In this document: positions 21,105 to 33,380 of the stretch, piece by piece
Layout of the letters: every line of letters begins with the position of its first letter
Position numbering within the stretch: the first letter of the stretch is position 1
From: Hygrocybe punicea
Taxonomy: Eukaryota > Basidiomycota > Agaricomycetes > Agaricales > Hygrophoraceae
Assembly (NCBI GenBank): GCA_963556145.1
Contig: OY744468.1
Location: forward strand, 5,146,001-5,210,000
DNA length: 64,000 nucleotides
Direction of reading: 5' to 3'
The notes under the pieces: generated by a model
The model's database searches: none
What the model saw: only the letters and a program-made list of their open reading frames with translations
Told to the model about the DNA's origin: nothing
Made by a program: the position numbers and the translations under genes

Positions 21105-23193
21105 TCACCGATTCCGCGACGGGGTCGTGGCCTTCCTTGGCGTCCCTGGCATCTTCCTCGGCGTTGGCGGTGGGACACCCGTCAGTCGTCTCTCCGACAC
21201 GCCCCCAGTCTCATTTGCCCTTTGAACCTCCCTCACCGCCCGTCTCGCCGCATCACCGACCTGTGCCGGTGGTCTCTCCGCGTCCACTCGGGCGAGCGCG
21301 CGCAGCAGATCCTGTGGATCCGTCGTCGGCTCAGGGCGCGACAAGCTTGCAGGGAGGTAACTCGAGAGTGCTGGGGAAGAGGCAGAATGGATGGAGGACA
21401 GGGCAGACGGAGAACGCGATGCAAGGGAGAAGGACAACAGCGCAAATCGGTGGTCCAGGTCGCTCTCAGCCACATTAGTGCACTGCAGAGCCAAGTTCGC
21501 AAACGCATGTAAACTATCCAGCTGTAACGAACCGCTGCTAGTAAGAACAGGAGAAACGGGGAAGCAAGCCGGCCAACTCACCTCAAATTCCAAGTCATCC
21601 AGTTGTTGCGTCAAAGGAGTCTTTTGGCTGGAATCTTCAGCAAGGAGTTTAATCGCCATACTGGCACCCCCGCGAAATCGTTCTGGAAGCAGGTCAATGC
21701 GTGGTGCGGGATCCTCCGAGTCCGCTCGCTGCTTCCCCTTGGCTTTGGAGGAGGACAAGGATGGTTGGCCGAGGTCAACAAGTTCAGCGAGGCGGGCTGC
21801 ATAAAAACGATCGGTCTCAGCCCACGCCCGGTCTTCCACTTCAGCTCTATCCAAGCCATAGTAAGAAGACGACACCATCCACAATATAGGAGCACATACC
21901 GTTCAATTTGAGCGGTGAACCTGGCTTGACATTCTCGATTCCTGACATTCTGCGCATTTTCCTTGATCTTCTTCTCCACAGGCGCGTCCGGCCCGCTGAA
22001 GACGTTAGTGTCGATCTTCCTCTCTGCTAGCATTCTGATCACGTCCTCTTGCACGCTCTTGAGCAATTTTGCAGCCTTTTCAGACAGAGGCGGGTCCTTG
22101 CCAGCATTTTTCGCCCTTCGTTTCGAAGAGGAAGCTTCCGGAGTGGCTTCTGCACCTTTAGACATAGCACGCGATGAGCACCAGATGAGCAATTGGCGGG
22201 CACGCGATGCCGCAGGTAAATCGGGGTCAATATGTTTATAAAAGCTGCTATCAGAAACGGAATTATGTGGTTGCGCTACGTGGACATGTCATCTTTTTTT
22301 TTAGTCAAGGAGGAAAAGAGTAGAACTCACAAATAACGCCGGTGGATTCGAAACTGGTGCTGATGCGCTTGCCACGCATGCCCATGGAGCTCCTCCGTTG
22401 GTGCTGACCATCACGGATAGCCCTGGATTTCTCTGTGGCTCGAGTGGAGGAGGGGTGTGGATTCTGGCGATGTTGTTTCGGATTCGAACTCGATGCCGAC
22501 ACGGGGAACCTAAATTCTGAATTGATGGCCGACGAGGACGAAGATAAGTCGTTAGCGCGGGACAGACGGCGCAGATCGTCAGCCTCGGAGTCCATTCTAC
22601 GAACATCTTCCTCGACTTCTGGCTCTTCGCGAGAACTAGGCAGGATGTCTCTATCTTTACTCTTGTTGACCTGCCGGGCGGCGGATGAGGCTGGGGTAGG
22701 GGCTTGGGGTAGGGCGTTGTCAGCTCGGAATTTCTTGGAGGGGGGCTTGGACGGGCCGGCCGTCGTAGACGGTGGCCAATTGGATTGAGATGATGGAGGG
22801 CGTGTCAACTGTGGCAGTGGCTGTTGGGTTGAGTTCTGTGAAAGGGAGTGGTTTCCTTGGGCAGATGGTGGCCGAGAGTTTGGGGCCCGAATAATCATGA
22901 GTCCGCCAGGCAATTCCTCGGCATTCATCACTACAACAACACATAAGCATCAGCAAAACGATAACAGAACGCGTGAGATGGTACACCACGCCACGTACGC
23001 TTTCGTTTGTTGTTCGCCGTGCCAAGCTTAGTCTGTAATGTATTGGGTAGGTGAGTGTGTTACTTGGTGTCGCGACGCCACGCGACATGCGGGGCATGGT
23101 ACTCACCTCTTTCTTCGCGCGCTTGGGTGGGTTGGCGGGCGGGGTGGGGTCCTCCAGCGCCTTCCGTTTGGGTGTAGGTTGCATGAGGGGCAT
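21105..23193 (-). CDS. DSN1: Kinetochore protein DSN1/Mis13 (Mis12 complex subunit)
   Basis: Subunit of the Mis12/MIND complex that links centromeric chromatin to the outer kinetochore. Six exons: 23193-23107, 23032-22999, 22930-22331, 22275-21900, 21846-21582, 21521-21105; introns 53-74 nt; all joins keep frame and give 592 residues. The N-terminal third is disordered and Ser/Pro-rich with a basic KRK stretch. The family hallmark RRSSMGMRGKRISTSFESTGVI lies near residue 220-245; this is the Arg/Ser-rich motif with Aurora B sites and adjacent conserved region. SSFYKHIDPDLP follows, then a charged helical region (LLKSVQEDVIRMLAERKIDTNVF) and a helical C-terminal half ending in a basic Thr/Pro tail. 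The start is the first ATG of exon 1. Confidence 0.85.
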
Positions 23194-24080
23194 TGTATTG
23201 TGCCTCGCGGAGACCCAGCGAAGAGGCGTGTGTTGTCGGTAATTTTTCGTATAAACTTTCGCGGCGCACGCTGGAACGCGGCCTCGAGAGGCGCTGTGGA
23301 TGGTGAGTAGGGTAAATTTGCTCGTCGCCAACGATAACGATGGCGGCTTGCTCTCAAGTTTGTGCGATCGGAGTTGCAATAAAACTTCTCACGGGTCGAC
23401 ATTCAACAAAGTTTTTTCAGTCAACAATTCCTCCCCGAGACGTCAACGCGTCAAACTTCAAGGCGGGGCAACGAGAACCCAAGGAGCGCGGAACATCACG
23501 CAAGACGAAAAAACTGGAACACAATGACAGTCGACATCGCTTCACCATTATTCCCTGAAAAAGTCCAGCAAGGCGCGGCAGTGGCGATGACGCTTTAGTT
23601 ATATCACCGTGGGGTAGATTGCCTTTTCAGCATGCTTTGGACTAGCGAGCAGTCCGGCCCTAATCCTATAGGTGTGGACTTTGGTAAGAAATTAAATAAA
23701 TTAAATAAATTAAATCGAGAGGAAAAGACGGCCACGAGAGTTAACTTGCAGGTAGTTCACTCCACGAAATCTGGGCGACGTAGCGACGACGTTATCAAAT
23801 CTCAGGGACATCGGAGTATGTAAGTTACTTCTACATCAATCTCTTGCTCGACAACGTCTCGTTTTCTCATCTCGAATTCGTCCTGTAGCTCTCGTTCCTC
23901 CATCATGATGGTGAGCTAGCGTGCCTCTGGTCCATGAAAGTGTCCAGGAGACTGTGCTGTGTAAGGTGATTAGTAGCACTCTGGCCGTCACTTTGGTTGT
24001 TTGTCTGTGAGGTGAGTTTTCAACACTTGACCTCGGTATGGAGTATTTGAAGTGCTCACCATGAATATACAAGGCTTACT
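23194..24080. other. Intergenic region upstream of DSN1
   Basis: About 0.9 kb. A short AAATT-type tandem repeat (AAATTAAATAAATTAAAT) occurs at 23690-23715. The part above 23835 may hold the decayed 3' end of the next gene (basic, Cys-poor frame). No supported complete gene. Confidence 0.4.
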
Positions 24081-25592
24081 GTTCCAACGGCCATCGCAAT
24101 CTGCTCAGTGACATCGCGTACAGGTGCGGATTTTCCGTTTCGACACTATTGGCACTTCTGCGTTGTCTAACTGCCGTTTCTTCCCTTTGTGAGCGGATAG
24201 TGGTGCCGGCGGGCCCTCCCCGTAAACATATTGTACAGCTGATTGACGAATACTATGGCGACCAAGTAGATTTGCAATATGCCAACCAGAAACCGGTTCG
24301 TTCAAGGGCCGGCGGGCGTTCTCACTAAGTTGATCGCCCACGGATGTAGGGTTGGCAGCAGGAATAGGTGGGATGGTGACAGAATGGCCATCTGGTGAGA
24401 GGATGGCTTGGATATCGTCATACGTCGCTTGATTCAGCTGTATTGAAGTTTTTTCGACAAGGAGTTTGAGTATCATGTACGGCATGAGGCCCTGCTATGC
24501 CAGGGGCAGCATCGGTAGCATCAGCAGCATTTCCTGCCTCATCATCATCTGGTATTGATTGAAATTCGACTTGGTCATTCGTTTCATCAGAATGCGCAGG
24601 CGCAGAATCTCCGAACAAAAAATCTACATCATCCTCATCAAGTTCCTCAGAATCTGAACCCCAATTGTCATTGAGGGAGGAAATATTTTAAGCGTCACAC
24701 CGTACCTTCTTCAGTAATAGCCACGGTCCCCAATCCTACACCTCTGGGGGGGAGCCATGTGTTGGACGGGCGCTTTGGAACAGTATGAACTATACGAGAA
24801 TCAGCTCAGCGTCATTTTCTGAACAAGACTCATACCTCTAGCACCATCAATTTCTTGTTCGTCGACATCCTGTATGATCCGTGACAAACCTGTAACACCT
24901 AGGCAATCAGCACTAAGCGTGGCTCTGCCACTCGTGGTGGTATACAACTCCTCGGCGAACCCGTCATGAATGCTGCCACCCTCCGGCTGCATGGTGGCAG
25001 ATATATCCTCTGAAGTCCCGGTGCCAGTCTCTGTCAAAATTTCCGGTCGGTTCTCGCCACTTCCAGCAGCAGCAGGCATCTTCTCTCAGTTCCTCGTATG
25101 GGCTTCTGTCGAAACCTCCATGTTCCTGTTTACAACACTCGATAATGTCCCTGGTGCTGCATGAGCCCCAATGATTTGCCAACAGTTAAGCACCGACTCA
25201 CCTGGGTCGACAACAAGGTCTCGGGTTCCCTGCGGGACATCTTGCAACACAGGCAATATATCGCAATGCCTCAAAAGTGCATGGGATGGTGCTAAATTCC
25301 ATCAGGTAAAGTAAAATTGACACAGGACGCAAACATCCGCTTACCTGGAACATGGCCGCCAGATGTAGTTCCTTCCATGGCTGCACTAGCTGCAGCAGCT
25401 TCTCCAGAATCTATACAACATAGAACATACCTTCAGGTGGGCTAATGCAATAGAAATCGAGTACATACCATCACTTGAGTGGTTACTTAGATCCTGTGGA
25501 ATTTTGCGTGGTCTGCCAACTTTTTTTGCACCAGGTTTGTTCTTCGAACCTTTCGGGCGTCTACGTGGGCATCGGGAAGCAAGATCGGGCAT
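24081..25592 (-). pseudogene. AT-hook / zinc-cluster protein gene, decayed
   Basis: Not a family I can name. Exon 1 (from ATG 25592) encodes an AT-hook-like basic region (RRRPKGSKNKPG ... GRPRKIPQDLS). Short exons follow with good GT..AG introns of 45-75 nt, giving acidic Gly/Ser-rich sequence. Downstream are LLVEKTSIQLNQATYDDIQAIL, PVSGWHIANLLGRH and a Cys cluster C-T-R-C-H ... D-C-D-G-R-W-N-S-K-P-C. Two in-frame TGA codons interrupt it: one after EAHTRN (about 25087) and one inside the Cys cluster (about 24106), both explicable as CGA to TGA. A frame change lies near 24485. Such combinations occur in transposon-linked agaric genes, so a mobile origin is possible. Confidence 0.5.
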
Positions 25593-25907
25593 TCGAATTG
25601 GTGATATAGCGGTGAAGAACTCAACTGCGGTAACTACACAGACTCAGAAGCGTGGTCGAAGGGCAGTTGTTTGGACGTGTTAACTTTGTTTACTCGTGTG
25701 TAGGTTTTCAAAGTCAGTTAGGTCCTATTCGCACCACACCTATAGTATGACTGCCAGCAGTCCTTCCTATACTGTCACTGGGCTGCTGCGGTTTACACCT
25801 AGACCTGCCCTTGCACAGCTTTGAGATCCAGGGCCTTTGTTTGCGCGTCTACCGAGTACTTATAAGGCTACCACCAATCGTTCTCATCCGTATTTGCCTT
25901 TCACCAA
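25593..25907. other. Divergent promoter region
   Basis: This lies between the start of the AT-hook gene (-) and the start of the first tandem paralogue (+). It contains a TATA-like box at 25861 and no gene. Confidence 0.5.
25861..25866 (+). promoter_or_regulatory. TATA-like element of first tandem paralogue
   Basis: TATAAG lies 47 nt upstream of the ATG at 25908, a plausible spacing for a fungal core promoter. Based on sequence only. Confidence 0.4.
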
Positions 25908-27251
25908 ATGACCAACATTACAATCTACGACCCCACAAATCCGGAGCGTTTCTCTGAAGAGTACATCCAGAACAGTTTCCACAGTTATCTCAAGTTATCC
26001 CTCACGCAGGCCAAAGCCGAAAGACTCCTGGATGCAGATGTCTTGAGTAGCGCAGTGGGCGACCTGATGATCACAGGTTAGTCAGTGCCGGTCTCAAATG
26101 AATATGTTGGTTGATTATTTAATACGCCAGGGCCTGCACTGTGTCTCTACTTTGCAGCACTGCGATCGACGACGTCACCGCCATCTGTACCATTACCACG
26201 GCACACGAGGAACTCTGCACCCATGGATCTGTCGTTGAGCAACTGTCCACCTCCCTTTATCCGATTCCTGAATGTCTGGTCGAGGACCGTACCAGAAATT
26301 CAATCACTCACACCAGAATACCAACACGACCTCGCGCGGTTAATCTGCAACCTGGTACCTACGATGCAGCCGCATAATCCTTTGTTGGACGGGATTGCAG
26401 CGGATCTGAGAGCGGTGGCGATTGAGATCAGCCAGCGCAGGTCTTTCCAGGACCGCTATGCCGGGGATCTACAGGCAGCGCTAGACGCAGGGGAGGGTGC
26501 AATGCGTGGTGGGCGGAAATACAAGGCATCGTTCGTGCCTCCGCCGGTGTACGACTTGAGTGCATCAGGATCACCTGTATCAGATTCGGGCTCTTCCTTT
26601 CCACATTACAATCCCCCGTCCTCGCTGGAAACGCTGGAACCACCTCCGTCTGTCCGATTTTCTGCTAGGCCACAGCCGCGCACCCCATCACCACAAGCGC
26701 TATTCCCAGCCCAGTCTCCCGCGATCGACTTCATTCGGGAGACACTGTACGCGTCGTTGGCGGATGTGTTGGAAGATACACCATCGTTGCGACGGCTGCT
26801 GGTACGGGACCCACCACGGGCGCACATTGGTGCCGTTGCACTTGCAATTGTGGACGTTGCAATGAGTTCGACGACCCCGGAAGGTGGGGTTGTCGGAGTA
26901 CTCGGGAAGAAGCTTCGGTTGGAGGAGTGCCCAAGTGCGCTGCGACCGCTCATGATAGAGCTGGGAGCGATTGGACGAGATGCGAGGGCCATGGAGAAGG
27001 GTGACACAGAAGTTGCGATGGGCTGTGCGGCGATGGGAAAGCGGGTTCCTGTTCCTCGAATGGATAGGGTGAAGAAGATGTTGGAGAGGGGAATAGGAGA
27101 GGACGGTGAGGGGCAGAGGGTCGATGGACGGGCCAAGACCGTTGTATTTGCGAACAGGATTAACGGGTTGAGTTTAGGGATGACATCATTACAGGGATTT
27201 AGGGAACGGGCCAGGGAGGTGTTTAGGGTTCTGGGAGCAATTGGATCGTAG
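25908..27251 (+). CDS. Hypothetical protein, tandem paralogue 1
   Basis: Not a family I recognise. Two exons, 25908-26076 and 26131-27251, with a 54-nt intron (GTTAGT...GCCAG) join in frame to 429 residues. Exon 1 encodes FSEEYIQNSFHSYLK ... AKAERLLDADVLSSAVGDLM. After the join comes GPALCLYFAALRS, then a helical region (EYQHDLARLICNL, IAADLRAVAIEISQRRSFQDRYAGDLQAALDAGE), a Ser/Pro-rich linker, and a C-terminal domain (IDFIRETLYASLADVLEDTPSLR ... RINGLSLGMTSLQGFRERA). There is no signal peptide or membrane span. A diverged copy with the same intron position lies 1.35 kb downstream, so this is a tandem duplication. Confidence 0.75.
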
Positions 27252-27980
27252 TAACGAGAAGGGCATGATCAGTGCATGGTGCAGTCGGGTCTCGGGTTGT
27301 AGATGGGCGTTGCTTGAGATTTGGTTACTACCTGTACACTGCCCCTGCGCCAGGACTCTGCCCACGTCGGAACCACATCGGAACCAGGGCAAAAACTCAC
27401 TTAGTACTCGAGTACTCACCAGTACTCGCTAGTCGTATGCTTCAACATTTCACACGCAAATCCAAACTCGTTTTTATTATTGTTGGTTTTTCTCATGTCA
27501 ATCGTCACTTTTTTTTTTTCGGTGACAGAATGACTTGATCGCTTTGGACGGGACGGTTTACGACAACGATCCCGCCCTTCCACGTGGGGGATTGGTGAGC
27601 GCTACTACGTCCACGCGTACGTCTCTCAGGTTCCTCCATCATACGCAGGGCCTTCGATGACTTTGCAAAAATCACAAGTCAACAAGTACTCCGCAATCAA
27701 ATGTTATAGAAGCTAGAGCCGCTACAGTATTAATATTCTGTCTATTCAGGCCTCGATAATCATTCTGTCCGGGCCCATGGCATGATGGTTTACCCACCTC
27801 GGCGTGGCGAAAAAAGCGTCAGACTGTGACTATTCATTTATAATACCCCGATGCATCCTGATTCCTGACATCAAACAGTTTCAGAACCCCTGACGTGTAT
27901 AATAGCGGCTACGCGGTTGGTTGCTATGAACTTTACCGTGACGGTCAGTGGGATTAATTATTTCAGGCAACGGACCGAGC

Positions 27981-28017
27981 CGAGACGACGACGACGACGA
28001 CGACGACGAGACGACGA
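27981..28017. repeat. (GAC)n microsatellite
   Basis: Ten or more GAC triplets with one interruption. A second, shorter GAC run encodes the Thr-rich start of the gene at 28599, so the same simple repeat occurs twice within 650 bp. Confidence 0.85.
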
Positions 28018-28491
28018 CCGTGACGACGCAAAAAATACGTGTGCAACCTGCCTCCAGGTGGCAGTAACCAAGTGGCCTCGGCTGTATTGTTGCTGTGGCT
28101 GTTGCCAGTGGTTGAAGGAGATGCACAGTAAGTACATACGTCTCCTACTGGGAATTTTATTAATCTATCAGTTGTGTTGTCGTTGTAGACATGACTCGAT
28201 CGGAAGATTACGTTTTCTGTGGGTTCTTTGTATAGCCGCCGGTGGCATTTGTACAGCCTCATGGCAAATGCGCTGGTTGGAAAGAGGCAAGGATCATCGA
28301 GGTGCACAGCTTAATTATCCAGGAGCTCCAGGTAATATTGTCAATACGCTGCACAGCCAAGTTTGCTTCGACTCCGTGATAATGATGAACCCATCGATGA
28401 TTTCGTGATAATGATCGATGATTCTTTCGAATTCGAATGTAAAACGCATTCACGAAACACCGGAGGTTTTGTGTGACAAAAAATGTTCTGA

Positions 28492-28505
28492 TTAGGGTTA
28501 GGGTT
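28492..28505 (+). promoter_or_regulatory. Telomere-like TTAGGGTTAGGGTT in promoter
   Basis: Just over two telomeric repeat units lie about 95 bp upstream of the ATG at 28599. It could be a telobox-type site for a TTAGGG-binding factor, or a short interstitial telomere trace from break repair. Confidence 0.4.
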
Positions 28506-28598
28506 CGTGGCTGTACTTTACGTCACGGGAGTAAATTACTGCCGTTAGTCGGAGTGAGGTCACTGTCTCACATTGACTCGAAAGACTTTCGTTGCCAA

Positions 28599-29964
28599 AT
28601 GTCGACGACGACGACGACGACGACAACGCCGAGCGCCAACGCCGGCGCCCACCTTGACGATATCAATATCCACGACAGCGAAGACCCGAAACGTTTCTCC
28701 GAAGAGTACATCCAAAATAGTTTCCACAGTTACCTGAAATCGTCGCTTACGCAGGCCAAGGCCGAAAAGCTCTTGGACGCGGATGTCCTGAGCAGCGCGG
28801 TGGGTGATCTCATGATTACAGGTAAATCGCATCGTATACATGCTGTATGGAATTGAGATTTGTCTAGGGCCTGCACTGTGTCTCTACTTTGCAGCACTGC
28901 GATCGACGACGTCACCGCCGTCTGTGCCGTTACCACGACACACCAAGAATTCAACACCGATGGAGCTCTCTGCAGACAACTGCCCGCCGGCGTTTATAAC
29001 GTTCTTGACCGTCTGGTCGAAGACCGTGCCGAGGATTCAGTCTCTGGCGCCTGAGTACCAACACGACCTCGCGCGGGTGATCTGCAACTTGGAACCGAAG
29101 ACGCAGCCGACGAATGCCTCGCTGAACGGGATCGCAGCGGACCTGAAGGCTGTTGCGATTGAGATCAGTCAGCGGAGGTCGTTCCAGGACCGGTATGCTG
29201 GGGATCTGCAGGCGGCGCTGGATGCAGGGGAGAGGAGTGGGAGGAAATACAAGGCGTCGTTTGTTCCTCCGCCGGTGTACACGCCGAGCCCGACTGGGTC
29301 ACCTGTACCGGGTTCGCCAATGGCAGGTAACTCGCCCAGCTCGCCGGCATGCAATCTACCGACTTCAGGAATCCTGGGACCGCCGTCGCCAGGACTTCTT
29401 TCCGCGAATGCGTGGCCGCCACGCAGCCCATCGCCGACGGTGTTCATGGCTGAGTCGCCTGCGATTGAGTTTATCCGGGAGACGCTGTACGCGTCGCTGG
29501 CGGATGTGTTGGAGAGGACGCCGTCGCTGCGACAACTGTTGGCAACGGACGCATCGCGGGCATACTTTGGCGGGGTTGGGCTTGCGATTGTGGACGTTGC
29601 TGCGACATCGACGACTGCTGAGGGCGGGGTTATTGGTGTGCTTGGGAAGGAGTTGCGGGTTGAGGATTGCCCGGAAGAGTTGCGCGGGTTTATGGTTGAG
29701 TTGTGTGCGATTGGGCGGGAAGCGAGGGCTATGGAAGAGGGGGACACGCAGGTAGCGATGGGGTGCGCGGAAAGGGGGGAGAGCGTACCTGTTGCTCGGG
29801 TGGACAGGGTGAAGAAGATGTTGGAGAGCGGGATCGGGGAAGAAGAAGGGAGTGTTGTAGTCGAGTTTGTGAATCGGGTGAATGGGCTGAGTTTGGGGAT
29901 GACGAAGGTGAAGGGGTTTCGCAGGCGAGTAGGGGAGGCGTTTGCGGTGCTTGGAGGAGTGTGA
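28599..29964 (+). CDS. Hypothetical protein, tandem paralogue 2
   Basis: Paralogue of the gene at 25908-27251. Exons 28599-28821 and 28868-29964 with a 46-nt intron (GTAAAT...TCTAG) at the identical site join in frame to 439 residues. The N-terminus is extended by a Thr/Ser run from a GAC repeat. FSEEYIQNSFHSYLK, EISQRRSFQDRYAGDLQAALDAGE and IEFIRETLYASLADVLE are shared almost unchanged, while the Ser/Pro linker differs. The conserved parts are roughly 70-80 percent identical by eye, and both ends of the protein are kept, suggesting both copies are under constraint. Function unknown. Confidence 0.75.
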
Positions 29965-30115
29965 GTAGCGTGTTACGGTGGTGTGTGTAGTACTAGTGTA
30001 TTGTATGGCAGTGTTGCGGCAGTGCGGGTCGGAGAAGGAAAAGGATATTTATTAGTCAGCAGAGAGATTTGAGTGCAGACTGTGACTGTGCTCTCCCCCT
30101 CACAACAACAACAAG

Positions 30116-32657
30116 ATGGAGTCGCCGTATATAAACATGATCGATCTGCATCCGCCCTCTCCTCCGTCCTCCTCCTTCGACTTCAACTCCTCCCCGCCCT
30201 TCCCACACACGCCCTCATACAACGGCTCATACCAGAACTCCCCCTTCTCCGCCAACTCTGAGCTCTCCTTCTCCCACGACCAGGACTCCTTCCTCTACGA
30301 GTCCGACCAGCCACTCATACACGACTACGACCCTGCAGAGTACGACCCTCCCAGCAACTCCTCTCTCCTCATGTTCAACGACGGCGAGTACACCTCCGTA
30401 TACGACAACTCTCCCCATCTCTCCCTCCCAATTCCCCAGTCCCACTCTGTCGATCTCCGTTCCTTCGACCACAGCTCTCCTTCCAGCAACGGTGGCGGCG
30501 ACAGTGGCCCCGAAGCCGACATCCAAATTCGCAGCCGTGCCTCTTCCATCTCCTCAACCCACCACGTCCCTTCCACTTCCCCCCGTCTCGACGTCGCCTC
30601 CACTTTCGAAAACATGCATTTCGAGTCCCCAAATTGGGCTTCAAATTCCCTCCCGACCGATCGCCCAATGTCTCCAACTCACAACAACAAACCATTGTCC
30701 CCGCCACAGCTCAGGATCCCTGCAAGTCCCGTTTCCCGCACAGCTTTTTCCCAGCCTCCCCCAATTATAAACGCTCCTGCTGGCGACGGCGGTCTCATGT
30801 CGGGCCCCCAGCTCCATATCGTCCCTGCAACCCCAATCAGCGGTGGCGCAGCTCAGTCCAATCCCGTCCCCTTCCAAGCAAGACTCGACACCTTGCACCA
30901 AGGTTGGTTCCAACTCGTCATCTTTTCACACTTGCCTGATCTCCGTCATCATTCACAGCACACAGCAATCGCCAATCGGGTCAACCATCATGGAACGATT
31001 CCTTATCTCTTTCCGATGATGCACGCTCCCTCTCCGTCCCCCAGTACACGGATCAAGCACAGGTTTCCTTTGGATATAGCCACGATTCCTCCCAAATGAT
31101 CTCGGAGAACCACAACGACTTCCTCTTCCCAGTCCCTCCCCGTCTCCGCAGCAAATCCGAAACTGCTCTTCAGCAGCCAAACTGGAACCCCGCATTCCAG
31201 AACCAAGACAACGACGACAATTCGGCATTGGACGACGCGAGTGGGACAGTTAACATGAATGACGTCGTGCCCTCTCACCAGCACCAACACCAGCACCAGC
31301 ACCAGCAACAACAACAGCGCCATCCATCAAGCGCCGATGCCCACCACACGTCTTTCAACAATCTCGGCCTCTCCCCTCCACACCTCGCTCCCAACTACAC
31401 TTTCGGCGCCCCCCCTCCCTCCTCCAACAACTTCCTTTCCCCAGACATCGGCGCCGCCCTCCGCCGCTCGAAGTCAGATAGCGGCACTCGTCCCGGCCAC
31501 CAGCGCCTATCTCGGTCCGAAGACATCCGGAGCCCAACCAATTTCCTCTTCCCCCCGAGCTCTCAGCAAGACTTTATAAACCGCCAGTTCCTACACCCAC
31601 AGGAATCGGTCCCGGCCATCCGCGGTGGCGGTGGCGCTGGCGGAAGCCATCACCGCAGAGCCTCGTCTGGATCACGTGGTATTGGTGGTATCGGGATGAA
31701 CGGTGGTGGTGGTGGTGGTGGTGGTGCCGGTGGGGTGGGCGGTGAGGGTGGAGGTTTGTGGAGTTCCTCCTCGTCTACTCGCCCGAGCCCGTATCCCAGT
31801 CCCAACGCCAGCCCCCGCAGGCGGTATGACGATCTTCCCAGCGTGCCCACCCGCGCAATGCTCCCCCCGACTGACCAAGAGGCTGGGGGCCTTGGGTTCG
31901 GCCTTGGTCTTAGTCTTGGCGGGCTCGGGCCGGGTTTGGGAATGAAGGCGGAGCTCCCTGATCGTGGCCGGAAGATGGACGGTCAGGGTCACGATCAGGG
32001 TCAAGGGCTTGATATGACTGGGGTGCCGATCGTGGTGTCGAAGCCGAATGTCACGACAGGGCGGACGGCGGATGCGAGCCACAAACGGCGGAAGCAGGAG
32101 GCCACTTTTTCGTGTCCTGTTCCCAAGTGTGGCAGCACGTTTACACGGAGTTTTAATCTTCGAGGTGAGTATTTATTTGTTTCTTTAGTAGTCCTGACTT
32201 TGACGTGTCGTGCATATTTTTAAGGGCATTTACGATCGCATAATGAGGAGAGGCCGTTCCAGTGCCATTGGCCCGGGTGTGGGAAAGGGTTTGCGCGGCA
32301 GCACGATTGCAAGCGACACGAGCAACTGCACACGAATTACAGGCCATACACATGTGAAGGCTGCGCGAAGCAGTTTGCGAGGATGGATGCGCTGAATAGA
32401 CATTGTACGTTTTTTGATAATCTTGAAAACATCTTGTGTGTAGTGTTGTTGATATCTTTTTTTTTGTAGTGCGTTCGGAGGGAGGGGCGGAGTGTCAGAA
32501 GACGTTGCAGACGGGTGGTGGTGGTGGTGGGGAGTATGATGGTGGTGACACGCAGCCACGACAGCAGCAGCAGCAGCAGCAGCAATTGCAGCCATCCCTA
32601 ATGCCGGTGACGAAGAGTGAGGTGGATGCAGGGTGGCCGGGTAGCCTCGTTTTGTAG
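30116..32657 (+). CDS. C2H2 zinc-finger transcription factor, CRZ1-like
   Basis: Probable nuclear transcription factor, comparable to calcineurin-regulated Crz1. Four exons (30116-30902, 30959-32164, 32225-32404, 32470-32657) join in frame to 786 residues. The first 640 residues are Ser/Pro-rich and disordered with poly-Gln (HQHQHQHQQQQQ) and poly-Gly runs. Three C2H2 fingers lie at about residues 645-725: FSCPVPKCGSTFTRSFNLRGHLRSH, FQCHWPGCGKGFARQHDCKRHEQLH and YTCEGCAKQFARMDALNRH, with introns in fingers 1 and 3. The FARQHDCKRHE helix is typical of fungal Crz1-type fingers. Pro/Ile/x/Ile/x/Thr-type calcineurin docking was not clearly seen, so the CRZ1 assignment rests on the fingers. Confidence 0.75.
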
Positions 32658-33380
32658 ATGGGCTGTGTCACTTTTTTTTTGCTGCCTTTTTTTTCTTTTC
32701 TTTTCTTGGTTTCTTTTCTTGGTTTCTTTTTCAATTTCTTGGCTCTCCGTTATTTACTGTACTGCACGGACATTTCGAGCTAGCGATGACCTGTGTGCAT
32801 GTTCTTTCCTTTTGTCTGGTTGTTTGATGTTGCTTTTTTTTCCCCCGCCTTTTTTTAGTTTTCTTTGTTATTTAATTTGCTTTGCTCTTCTTTCCCCTCC
32901 CTGCCTCTATTTGCAGCTTTACTTGTCCGTCACTTCCTTTTATTCCTCTCTCTCTCCTCTCCCTCCCTATCTCTCTGGTGTTTCATTTGATTGTGCTGTA
33001 GCGTAGACCCACCCTCCATCCCCTCGCTGTCACCCGGATTCCCCCTCATACCAAGGAAAGAACCAAAAGCTTTTTGGTGTATATAGACAGAATTTGAACG
33101 AAGTTATATATGGCAAGTCTCACTGGAAAATATCACATTGGAAAATAATCAAATTTCGGCTGTATTGAAAACTGGACTGAAACTAATAGTTTCATCACTG
33201 TTCTTTCCATTGATATATCGACACCTTTTTCCTCATACTTACCAGTGGATTTGCAGCTTTGTGGGATACATAATAATACCATTCACTGAGCTGACATGAA
33301 TGCCAACAGTGTCCCTCATCAGCAAACCCTGATCCGCGAGCCTATGTATGTCGGAAATTTCCAGATTTGGTTACAATGCC
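32658..33380. other. 3' region of the zinc-finger gene and spacer
   Basis: Strong pyrimidine (CTTTT) runs at 32665-32960, likely 3' untranslated sequence, then AT-rich spacer. No gene. Confidence 0.5.

Larger units (their letters stand above)
27252..28598. other. Intergenic region between tandem paralogues
   Basis: This holds a (GAC)n microsatellite and, just before the second paralogue, a telomere-like TTAGGG doublet. The 163-codon frame at 27917-28408 owes its Arg/Asp run to the microsatellite; it contains a donor- and acceptor-like pair, but I cannot support it as a gene. A palindromic AGTACTCGAGTACT occurs near 27405. Confidence 0.45.

Noticed and set aside
27917..28408. 163-codon Arg/Asp-rich frame between the tandem paralogues
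   Set aside because: Its charged core is the (GAC)n microsatellite; no conserved motif, and the splice-like sites are unsupported.
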